A stretch of 64,000 nucleotides of DNA. It comes from Fuscibacter oryzae (GTDB lineage: Bacteria > Pseudomonadota > Alphaproteobacteria > Rhodobacterales > Rhodobacteraceae). Made by a program: the position numbers and the translations under genes. The notes under the pieces were generated by a model that had not been told where the DNA came from, ran no database searches, and saw only the letters and a program-made list of their open reading frames with translations. Positions 53,257 to 60,807 of this stretch are shown here, one piece after another (position 1 is the first letter of the stretch; every line of letters begins with the position of its first letter). Location of the stretch: the NCBI RefSeq assembly GCF_016765795.1, contig NZ_JAESVP010000003.1, positions 124,001-188,000 on the forward strand. The letters run 5' to 3'.

Positions 53257-53781
53257 ATGCGAATACTGGTTCTTTACGCGACGACCGATGGTCAGACGCG
53301 CAAGATCGCACGCCATGTGATGACGGTGCTGTCGGGCATCGGGCTTGGGGTGGAACTGCTGAATGTGACCGAGGCAGAGGGGCTGGACCTGTCCCGCTAT
53401 GACCGCGCTGTGCTGGCCGGGTCGCTGCATGCCGGCGGCTATCAACCCGCGCTGGCAGGGTTTGCCAAGGCGCATGCTGCGGCGCTGAATGCCATGCCCA
53501 CGCTGTTTCTGGCGGTATCGCTGTCGGCGGCGGGTGATGACGTGCAGGATTGGCAGGGCCTGAACGATTGCCTGCAGCGGTTTCTGGCCGAAACCGGCTG
53601 GACGCCGGGCTATATCGAACACGTCGCCGGGGCCTTCCGGTTCAGTGAATACGGCTATTTCCGCGCCTGGGCGATGCGGCGGATCGCGGCGGTGAAAGAC
53701 CCGGCGGTGCAGGCCGGGCAGGACAAGGAATACACCGACTGGGCGGCGCTGGACCGGGTTGTCCTGGGCTGGGTTGCCTAA
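53257..53781 (+). CDS. hemG: Flavodoxin-domain protoporphyrinogen oxidase, HemG-like
   Basis: A 174-residue flavodoxin-fold protein. The FMN loop is YATTDGQTRKIARHV at residues 7-21, and later parts (FRFSEYGYFRAWAMRRIAAV) are characteristic of the menaquinone-dependent HemG group. HemG oxidises protoporphyrinogen IX in haem synthesis. The start at 53257 follows the amidotransferase stop by four bases. The symbol rests on the C-terminal pattern. Confidence 0.75.
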   Translation: MRILVLYATTDGQTRKIARHVMTVLSGIGLGVELLNVTEAEGLDLSRYDRAVLAGSLHAGGYQPALAGFAKAHAAALNAMPTLFLAVSLSAAGDDVQDWQGLNDCLQRFLAETGWTPGYIEHVAGAFRFSEYGYFRAWAMRRIAAVKDPAVQAGQDKEYTDWAALDRVVLGWVA

Positions 53782-54137
53782 AGCCCGGCCAGCAGGGCGG
53801 CAAGCGCCAGCCCCGCCGGAACCGCCTGAACGAACAGGATGCGGCGCGAGACGGTGGCCGCGCCGTAAAGGCCCGCAACAATGACGCAGGCCAGCCCGTA
53901 AACCGCCATCTGCCAGCCCGCGCCATGCAGCCCTGCAATCAGTGCCCAGATCAGGGCGGCGGCGAGAAACCCGTTATACAGCCCCTGATTGGCGGCCAGC
54001 ACCTTTGACGCCTGCGCAAACGTCTCTGTCGTGCCAAAGACCTTGCGGCCACGCGGCGCCGTCCACTGCGTCATTTCCAGCCAGAGGATATAAAGGTGGA
54101 TCAGCGCGACCACGGCGGTCAGGATCTGGGCCAGCAT
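53778..54137 (-). CDS. DUF1304 membrane protein
   Basis: A 119-residue integral membrane protein with four hydrophobic segments (about residues 3-22, 50-70, 72-92 and 100-118). The DUF1304 opening is visible: HLYILWLEMTQWTAPRGRKV. Function unknown. GGAG lies eight bases upstream of the ATG at 54137. It converges on hemG with a four-base overlap of stops. Confidence 0.85.
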   Translation of the reverse strand: MLAQILTAVVALIHLYILWLEMTQWTAPRGRKVFGTTETFAQASKVLAANQGLYNGFLAAALIWALIAGLHGAGWQMAVYGLACVIVAGLYGAATVSRRILFVQAVPAGLALAALLAGL

Positions 54138-54200
54138 CGCGTTCTCCTTGTCGGGCGGGGGCTTCGCCTTTAGGTTAGCGCAAACAGGACGAGGTGGGAA

Positions 54201-54890
54201 ATGAAGCGTTCTCGGATCAACCAGATCATGGCGGCGGCGGATGAGATGATCCGCCACCATGGCTTTGCCTTGCCGCCCTTTGCCCATTGGTCGCCGGACG
54301 AATTTCGCGCCCGCCGCGACGTGGCGGGCCGGGTGATCGAGGGCCGCTGCGGTTGGGACATCACCGATTACGGGCAGGGGCGGTTTGATGAACTGGGCCT
54401 GTTCCTGTTCACGCTGAGGAACGGGCAACTGGCCGACCTGCAGCGCGGTGGCGGCATGTGTTATGCCGAAAAGCTGTTGATTTCCCGGCAGGACCAACTG
54501 TCGCCGATGCACACCCATGCGCTGAAGGCCGAAGACATCATCAACCGGGGTGGGGCGACGCTGGTGGTCGAACTGTTCGGGTCTGACGAGGCGGGCAACT
54601 TTGCGCCCGATCGCGGCGGCCTGGTGCGCTGCGACGGGATCGACCGGCCTTATGAGCCCGGCGAAAAACTGCGGCTGGCTCCGGGGGAATCCGTCACGCT
54701 GATGCCGGGCGATTGGCACGCCTTTTGGGGCGAGGGCGGCGATGTGCTGATCGGTGAGGTTTCGACGGTGAACGACGATCTGACCGACAACATTTTCCGC
54801 GAGCCGATCGGGCGCTTTGCCGAGATCGAGGAAGATGAGGCGCCGACGCATCTGCTGGTGTCGGATTACGACCGCTGGCTTTTGGCCTGA
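54201..54890 (+). CDS. D-lyxose/D-mannose isomerase family protein
   Basis: A 229-residue cupin-fold sugar isomerase. Metal ligands are in SPMHTHALKAEDIINRGG and later MPGDWHAFWGEGGD, the pattern of D-lyxose ketol-isomerase. The enzyme interconverts D-lyxose and D-xylulose or D-mannose and D-fructose. The ATG at 54201 is downstream of GAGG. No sugar transporter is adjacent in the window. Confidence 0.82.
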   Translation: MKRSRINQIMAAADEMIRHHGFALPPFAHWSPDEFRARRDVAGRVIEGRCGWDITDYGQGRFDELGLFLFTLRNGQLADLQRGGGMCYAEKLLISRQDQLSPMHTHALKAEDIINRGGATLVVELFGSDEAGNFAPDRGGLVRCDGIDRPYEPGEKLRLAPGESVTLMPGDWHAFWGEGGDVLIGEVSTVNDDLTDNIFREPIGRFAEIEEDEAPTHLLVSDYDRWLLA

Positions 54891-54900
54891 CCGTCGGCGG

Positions 54901-54955
54901 CGGGGGTTTCACACCCCCGCACCCCCGTGGAGTATTTGGAAAGGTGCAAATGCGA
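54901..54955. repeat. Rhodobacterales-type intergenic repeat
   Basis: A CGGGGGT/ACCCCCG hairpin (54901-54919) is followed by CCCCCGTGGAGTATTTGGAA. The same GTGGAGTATTT-like block with a purine-rich tail recurs near 37541 and, as an inverted pair, at 58760-58829. It belongs to a dispersed intergenic family. Confidence 0.55.
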
Positions 54956-54999
54956 AGGGGGGCGTTGACCTTGCCGGGCGGGGCGGGGATTGTCTGTCC

Positions 55000-57810
55000 A
55001 TGAGCCAGAATTTCGCCGCCCGCCTGACCCGTCATCCCATTCCGTTCGATCCGGCGCAGGGCGCTGATGCCTGGGCCGGGCTGCCCGATCTGCCGCCCGA
55101 GTTTCGCCCGCTGATCGAGGGGACGGCGGGCTGTTCGCCCTATCTGCGCGACCTGATGCGGCGCGAGGGGGATTGGCTGCGCGGGGCGCTGGCCGATGTG
55201 CCCGAGGCGGCGTTTGGCGGCATTCTTGCGCCTTTGGATCAGGTGGCGGTCGATCAGCTGGGCGATGCGTTGCGGCAGGCCAAGCGGCGCGCGGCGCTGT
55301 TGACCGGGTTGGCCGATCTGGGCGGGGTCTGGCCGGTGATGCAGGTAACCGATGCCCTGACCCGGCTGGCCGACCGGGCGGTGCATCTGGCGATCACGCG
55401 GTTGGTGGCCGAGGAGATCCGGCGTGGCAAGTTGCCGGGGCAGGGCGAGGACGATGCCGCCAGCGGGGCGGGGATGTTCGCGCTGGCCATGGGTAAGATG
55501 GGGGCGGGGGAGCTGAACTATTCCTCGGACATCGACCTGATCTGCCTGTTCGATCAGGACCGCTATGGCGCGGATTGGCAAGAGGCGCGGGCGGCCTTTA
55601 TCCGCGTCACCCGCAAGATGGCCGCGATGCTGTCGGATGTGACGGGCGGCGGCTATGTGTTCCGCACCGACCTGCGGTTGCGCCCCGATGCCAGTGTGAC
55701 GCCGGTCTGCATCTCGATGGCCGCCGCCTATGGGTATTATGAGGCCGAGGGGCGGACGTGGGAGCGCGCGGCCTATATCAAGGCGCGGCCCTGTGGCGGC
55801 GATCTGGCGGCGGGTGCGCGGTTTTTGCAGACGCTGACGCCCTTTGTCTGGCGCAAGCATCTGGATTTCGCCGCCATTCAGGACGCCCATGACATGCGCC
55901 TGCGCATCCGCGCCCACCGGGGCCTGAACGGGCGGGTCGAGGTGGAGGGGCATGATCTGAAGCTGGGGCAGGGTGGCATCCGCGAGATCGAATTTTTCAC
56001 CCAGACCCGGCAGTTGATTGCCGGGGGGCGCGACCCCAGTCTGCGCGACCGTACCACTTTGGGCGGGCTGCAGGCGCTGGCCCGGCAGGGCTGGGTACCG
56101 GAAGAGGTGGCGGTGGAGTTGTCGGACCTATACCGCACTCACCGCGAGGTCGAGCATCGCTTGCAGATGGTGAATGATGCGCAGACGCATGAGATGCCCG
56201 CCACGGCGGAGGGTGTGGCCCGCATCGCCGCCTTTTGCGGTCAGGACGACGCTGCCTTTCGCCGCGACTATCTGGACCGGCTGGCGCGCACCAACCGCCT
56301 GACCGAAGGGTTCTTTGCCCCCGGTGAGGCCGAGGAAGGGCCAGAGCTGTCCGATCATGCCAAGGCCGTGGTGCAGGGCTGGAACGCCTATCCCTGCCTG
56401 CGCAGCGACCGGGCGCAGGGTATCTTTCGCCGCCTGCGGCCCGCCCTGCTGAAACGCCTTGGCCGGGCCGCCAACCCGGATGAGGCGCTGATGGCGCTGG
56501 ACGGCTTTTTGAAAGGGCTGCCCGCCGGCGTGCAGGTGTTTTCGCTGTTCGAGGCGAATTCGGCGCTGGTCGATCTGATCATTGACATTGCCGCAACTGC
56601 CCCCGATCTGGCGCGGCATCTGTCGCGCAACTCAGGGGTGCTGGATGCGGTAATCGGCGGCAGTTTCTGGGCACCCTGGCCGGGCATGGCTGCTTTGCGT
56701 GACGAACTGGCCGCGCGGCTGGCCGAGGTGCCGGATTATGAGGGCCGCCTGAATCTGGCGCGTCGCTGGATGAAGGAGTGGCACTTTCGCATCGGCGTGC
56801 ATCATCTGCGCGGCCTGATCGACGGATTCGAGGCGGGCAAGTTCTATGCCGATTTGGCCGAGGCTGTGATTGCGGCGCTGTGGCCTGTGGTCGTCTCTGA
56901 TTTCGAGGCGCGGCATGGTCGCCAGCCGGGGCGTGGTGCGGTGGTGGTGGGCATGGGCAGCCTTGGTGCGGCGCGGTTGAATGCGGCGTCTGACCTTGAT
57001 TTGATCGTCATTTACGATGCGGCCGGGGTCGAGGCGTCAGAGGGGCGCAGGCCTCTGCCGACCAAGCCCTATTTCGCCAGGCTGACGCAGGCGATGGTGA
57101 CCGCGCTGACCGCCCAGACCGCCGAGGGGCGGCTTTATGAGGTGGACATGCGGTTGCGCCCCTCGGGGCGGCAGGGGCCGGTGGCGACGGGCGTCGAGGG
57201 CTGGCGCAGCTATCAGATGGACGAGGCCTGGACTTGGGAGCATCTGGCATTGACGCGCGCGCGGGTGCTGGCGGGTGATGCCAGCCTTGCCGCCGAGGTT
57301 GAGGGGGTGCGGCGTGAGGTGATCGGGCTGAAGGGGCAGGGGGCATCGGTTCTGGCCGATGTCGCCGATATGCGGGCGCGGCTGGCGGCGGCAAAACCGG
57401 CGGAAGGCCCGTGGGATGCCAAGCGCGGCGCGGGCCGGATGATGGATGTGGAATTGTTCGCGCAGGTGCTGGCCTTGCAATCGGCCAGCCCGGCGCGACA
57501 GATCGAACGGCAGGTTCAGGCGGGGGTAAAGGCTGCGAAAGCGTCGGATTCCGACGCGCAGGCGGTGCTGTCTGCCTTCAGGTTATATTGGCGGCTGCAT
57601 GCTGGTGCGCGTCTTTTGTCTGACCGGATCGTCGATCCGGCGAGTTTGGGTGAAGGGGCGCGGGCGTTCCTTTTGCGCGAAGCGGGCGAAGCGACGGTGG
57701 CGGACCTTACCGCGCGGCTGGCAGAGGCGACGGCGGTTGTGGACAGGGTGATCGCGGCCCATTTGGGGGATGCACATGGGGAGACGGGCGATGGATCTGC
57801 GGCAGGCTGA
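55000..57810 (+). CDS. glnE: Glutamine synthetase adenylyltransferase/deadenylase GlnE
   Basis: A 936-residue bifunctional enzyme that adds AMP to, and removes it from, glutamine synthetase in response to nitrogen state. The N-terminal nucleotidyltransferase (deadenylase) site is YSSDIDLICLFDQ (D177, D179) and the C-terminal (adenylylating) site is ASDLDLIVIYD (D665, D667), each followed by a helical domain. YEVDMRLRPSGRQGPVATG is the matching downstream motif of the second site. The ATG at 55000 gives normal family length. Its end overlaps the next small gene by 20 bases. Confidence 0.93.
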   Translation: MSQNFAARLTRHPIPFDPAQGADAWAGLPDLPPEFRPLIEGTAGCSPYLRDLMRREGDWLRGALADVPEAAFGGILAPLDQVAVDQLGDALRQAKRRAALLTGLADLGGVWPVMQVTDALTRLADRAVHLAITRLVAEEIRRGKLPGQGEDDAASGAGMFALAMGKMGAGELNYSSDIDLICLFDQDRYGADWQEARAAFIRVTRKMAAMLSDVTGGGYVFRTDLRLRPDASVTPVCISMAAAYGYYEAEGRTWERAAYIKARPCGGDLAAGARFLQTLTPFVWRKHLDFAAIQDAHDMRLRIRAHRGLNGRVEVEGHDLKLGQGGIREIEFFTQTRQLIAGGRDPSLRDRTTLGGLQALARQGWVPEEVAVELSDLYRTHREVEHRLQMVNDAQTHEMPATAEGVARIAAFCGQDDAAFRRDYLDRLARTNRLTEGFFAPGEAEEGPELSDHAKAVVQGWNAYPCLRSDRAQGIFRRLRPALLKRLGRAANPDEALMALDGFLKGLPAGVQVFSLFEANSALVDLIIDIAATAPDLARHLSRNSGVLDAVIGGSFWAPWPGMAALRDELAARLAEVPDYEGRLNLARRWMKEWHFRIGVHHLRGLIDGFEAGKFYADLAEAVIAALWPVVVSDFEARHGRQPGRGAVVVGMGSLGAARLNAASDLDLIVIYDAAGVEASEGRRPLPTKPYFARLTQAMVTALTAQTAEGRLYEVDMRLRPSGRQGPVATGVEGWRSYQMDEAWTWEHLALTRARVLAGDASLAAEVEGVRREVIGLKGQGASVLADVADMRARLAAAKPAEGPWDAKRGAGRMMDVELFAQVLALQSASPARQIERQVQAGVKAAKASDSDAQAVLSAFRLYWRLHAGARLLSDRIVDPASLGEGARAFLLREAGEATVADLTARLAEATAVVDRVIAAHLGDAHGETGDGSAAG

Positions 57811-58060
57811 CCCCAAGGGGCTGGTGCGGGAAAGCTACCGGATTGAGGGGATCACGCTGGGTGAATGCCGGTCGATCTTCATGGACTGGGCGCTGAGCCT
57901 GCCGGTGGGCGCCAATACGCCCGATGCGCTGCGCAGCCTGATCGCGGAATATGCCGGGGGCAACCCCGGCCACCCGATGAACGGCGTGCTGGAGGCGGCG
58001 CTGACCGCCCCCGATGCGCCGCGGCGGCGCGGGGGCCGCGCCGCGCGCGTGGGGCTTTAG
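57791..58060 (+). CDS. Conserved hypothetical protein downstream of glnE (89 residues)
   Basis: From the ATG at 57791 the protein reads MDLRQADPKGLVRESYRIEG, then ITLGECRSIFMDWALSLPVG and GGNPGHPMNGVLEAAL, ending in an arginine-rich tail. I know no function for it. GGAG lies eight bases upstream, inside glnE, and the overlap with glnE suggests coupled translation. The frame could also begin at 57770. Confidence 0.7.
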   Translation: MDLRQADPKGLVRESYRIEGITLGECRSIFMDWALSLPVGANTPDALRSLIAEYAGGNPGHPMNGVLEAALTAPDAPRRRGGRAARVGL

Positions 58061-58069
58061 GCCCTGATT

Positions 58070-58714
58070 TCAGGCGCGCGGCAGGGCCGCTGCCTCTGCC
58101 GCCAGTTTGGTGATCGCGGCCCAATCGCCGCGTAGCATCGCATCCTTGGGGGCAACCCAACTGCCGCCAACGCACAGGATGTTCTTCAACGCCAGATAAT
58201 CCGGTGCGATCTTCAGGGAAATACCGCCTGTGGGGCAGAATTTCACCTGTGGAATGGGTGAGCCGATGGATTTCAGATAGGCCGCGCCGCCCGCCTGTTC
58301 AGCCGGGAAGAACTTTTGCACGGTAAAGCCCTTTTCCAGCAGCGCCATGATTTCGCTGGCGGTGGCCGCACCCGGCAACAGCGGCAGACCCTCATCCTCG
58401 CAAGCGGCGATGATGCGGTCGGTCGCACCGGGCGAGACGCCAAAGGTGGCCCCCGCCGCCTTGGCCGCCTTGACATCAGCAGGCGTCAGCAGCGTGCCCG
58501 CCCCGACAACGCCGCCGGGCACCTCGCTCATGGCGCGAATGGCGTCCAGCGCGCAAGAGGTGCGCAAGGTCACCTCCAGCGCGGGCAGCCCGCCCGCCAC
58601 CAACGCCCGCGCCAGGGGGGCGGCATGGGCCAGATCGTCAATCACCAGCACCGGCACCACGGGGGCCAGACGGCAGATCTCGGCGGCTTTCAGTGATTGT
58701 TCGGCGGGGGTCAT
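58070..58714 (-). CDS. eda: 2-keto-3-deoxy-6-phosphogluconate aldolase
   Basis: A 214-residue class I aldolase that splits KDPG into pyruvate and glyceraldehyde-3-phosphate, the last step of the Entner-Doudoroff pathway. The Schiff-base lysine is K134 in FTVQKFFPAEQAGG and the catalytic glutamate is E47 in ALEVTLRT. GGAG lies just upstream of the ATG at 58714. It follows edd on the same strand across a 145-base gap that holds a large inverted repeat. Confidence 0.92.
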   Translation of the reverse strand: MTPAEQSLKAAEICRLAPVVPVLVIDDLAHAAPLARALVAGGLPALEVTLRTSCALDAIRAMSEVPGGVVGAGTLLTPADVKAAKAAGATFGVSPGATDRIIAACEDEGLPLLPGAATASEIMALLEKGFTVQKFFPAEQAGGAAYLKSIGSPIPQVKFCPTGGISLKIAPDYLALKNILCVGGSWVAPKDAMLRGDWAAITKLAAEAAALPRA

Positions 58715-58759
58715 GGCGGTCTCCTGTGCCCAGACGGCGGGGCGGTTGAAAGGGCAGGT

Positions 58760-58829
58760 GCCTCCGGCGGAGATATTTGGGCCAATGTGAAAGGGGCTTC
58801 CTCTTGGCAAAAATACTCCCGCCGGAGGC
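58760..58829. repeat. Inverted-repeat element between edd and eda
   Basis: GCCTCCGGCGG (58760-58770) and CCGCCGGAGGC (58819-58829) are 11-bp arms. Inside lie ATATTTGGGCCAA and TTGGCAAAAATACT, which also pair partly. It belongs to the same GGAGTATTT-type Rhodobacterales repeat class as 54901-54955. Confidence 0.65.
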
Positions 58830-58859
58830 GAAGGTTGGGGCCGGGCGCGCGGGCCGGAA

Positions 58860-60662
58860 TTACACGACCACGGCGGCGCCGGTTTCGGCGGTGCCGACGC
58901 TGCGGCGGAAGGATTCGAACAGCTCGCGCCCGATGCCGTGGCTGTTGGCTGACAGATCGGGGCGCACCATGGTGCGGGCGGTCAGGTCGGCGGTGGTGGT
59001 CAGGGTGCCTGCCACCGCATCCAGCCGCACCACATCGCCATCACGCAACAGGGCAAGCGGGCCGCCGGTTGCGGCCTCTGGGCTGACATGGATGGCTGCC
59101 GGAACTTTGCCGCTGGCCCCCGACATGCGGCCATCGGTGACCAGCGCCACCTTCAGCCCCCGGTCTTGCAGGACCGACAGCACCGGCGTCAGCGAATGCA
59201 GTTCCGGCATGCCATTGGCTTGCGGCCCTTGGAAGCGGACGACAACGATGGTGTCCGTGGTGAACTCGCCCGCCTTGAAGGCCAGCTTGACCGATTCCTG
59301 ATCGTGAAACACCCGCACCGGGGCCTCGACCACATGGCGTTCGGGGGCGACGGCGGAAACCTTGATCACCCCGCGCCCCAGGTTGCCCGACAGTTGGCGC
59401 AAGCCCCCGGTTGGCTGGAACGGGTCGGTCGCGGGGCGGACGATCTTGTCGTTCAGGCTGGCGGCGGGGCCATCGGCCCAGGTCAGGCGCCCCTCGGTCA
59501 GCGTTGGTTCCTGCCGGTAATGCGCCATCCCGTCGCCCGCCACCGTCTTGGCATCGGCATGCAGCAGGCCCGCATCCAAGAGCTGCCCGATCAGGAATTG
59601 CAGACCCCCGGCGGCGTGGAAGTGGTTCACGTCGGCCAGACCATTGGGGTAAACCTTGGCCATCAGCGGCACGGCCTGCGACAGGTCGTCGAAATCGGCC
59701 AGGTCCAGCAGCACCCCGGCGGCGCGCGCCATGGCGGGCAGGTGCAGGACAAGGTTGGTCGATCCGCCCGTGGCCATCAGCCCGACGATGCCGTTCACAA
59801 AGGCGCGTTCATCCAGAATTTCGCCTGCCGGGCGGAAATCATTGCCCAAGGCGGTGATGGTGGCGGCGCGCTCCACTGCCGCCGTCGTCAGCGCCTCGCG
59901 CAGCGGCGTGCCGGGGTTGACAAAGCTGGCGCCGGGCAGGTGCAGGCCCATGAACTCCATCAGCATCTGGTTGGTGTTGGCCGTGCCGTAAAAGGTGCAG
60001 GTGCCGGGGCCGTGATAGCTGGCCATTTCCGATGCCATCAGTTCGGCGCGCGTCGCCTTGCCCTCGGCATAGGCGTTCCTGACCTTGGCCTTTTGATCGT
60101 TCGGGATGCCAGAGGTCATCGGACCTGCGGGAACAAAGACCGCAGGCACATGGCCAAAGGTGGCGGCGGCCATGATCAGGCCGGGCACGATCTTGTCGCA
60201 GACGCCCAGATAAAGGGCGGCATCAAAGGTGTTGTGGCTAAGCGCCACGCCCGCCGCCAGCGCGATCACGTCGCGGGAAAACAGCGACAGCTCCATGCCC
60301 GGTTGCCCTTGGGTCACGCCATCGCACATCGCGGGCACGCCGCCTGCGACCTGCGCTGTGGCACCCGCCTTGCGCGCCGCCTCGCGGATGATGCGGGGAT
60401 AATCCTCATAGGGTTGGTGGGCCGACAGCATGTCATTATAGGCGGTGACGACGCCGATATTGGGCGCGCGCCCTGCGGCCAGCGTATCTTTGTCTGCCCC
60501 CATCGCGGCATAGGCATGGGCCTGATTGCCGCAGGCCAGATGCGCCCGCGTCGGCCCTGCGGTTCCGGCTGCCGCAATCCGCGCCAGATAGGCACTGCGC
60601 GTCGGATGCGAGCGTTCGCGGATGCGGTCGGTCACACGGGCGATGACGGGATGAAGCGGCAT
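58860..60662 (-). CDS. edd: 6-phosphogluconate dehydratase
   Basis: A 600-residue Fe-S dehydratase of the IlvD/Edd family that turns 6-phosphogluconate into KDPG. Cluster cysteines are in [17 protein letters not shown] and [14 protein letters not shown], and the family segment [20 protein letters not shown] is present. The ATG at 60662 gives normal length with GGAGG upstream. A GTTAGCGCTAAC palindrome lies 44 bases upstream, implying LacI-family control. With eda it completes the Entner-Doudoroff branch. Confidence 0.93.
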   Translation of the reverse strand: MPLHPVIARVTDRIRERSHPTRSAYLARIAAAGTAGPTRAHLACGNQAHAYAAMGADKDTLAAGRAPNIGVVTAYNDMLSAHQPYEDYPRIIREAARKAGATAQVAGGVPAMCDGVTQGQPGMELSLFSRDVIALAAGVALSHNTFDAALYLGVCDKIVPGLIMAAATFGHVPAVFVPAGPMTSGIPNDQKAKVRNAYAEGKATRAELMASEMASYHGPGTCTFYGTANTNQMLMEFMGLHLPGASFVNPGTPLREALTTAAVERAATITALGNDFRPAGEILDERAFVNGIVGLMATGGSTNLVLHLPAMARAAGVLLDLADFDDLSQAVPLMAKVYPNGLADVNHFHAAGGLQFLIGQLLDAGLLHADAKTVAGDGMAHYRQEPTLTEGRLTWADGPAASLNDKIVRPATDPFQPTGGLRQLSGNLGRGVIKVSAVAPERHVVEAPVRVFHDQESVKLAFKAGEFTTDTIVVVRFQGPQANGMPELHSLTPVLSVLQDRGLKVALVTDGRMSGASGKVPAAIHVSPEAATGGPLALLRDGDVVRLDAVAGTLTTTADLTARTMVRPDLSANSHGIGRELFESFRRSVGTAETGAAVVV

Positions 60663-60705
60663 TGGGGCCTCCTCTGGCGGGTTCGGCACTGTTCTATCAA
60701 ATTGC

Positions 60706-60717
60706 GTTAGCGCTAAC
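60706..60717. promoter_or_regulatory. LacI-family operator upstream of edd
   Basis: GTTAGCGCTAAC is a perfect 12-bp palindrome with the central CG and TTAGCGCTAA core usual for LacI/PurR-type regulators. It lies 44 bases before the edd start, in the gap to the divergent CHAT-domain gene. No LacI gene is in the window. Confidence 0.7.
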
Positions 60718-60807
60718 AACCCGCAGGGATGCGTGCTGAATACGATTTGTCATGCACCAAGACCGTCGTGCCTGCTAGCCTTGGGCAAATCTGTTTCGCG
60801 GGTAGAC

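Noticed and set aside
59088-60710. A 540-residue plus-strand frame
   Set aside because: It is antisense to edd, which has all family motifs. The plus-strand translation has no recognisable domain.
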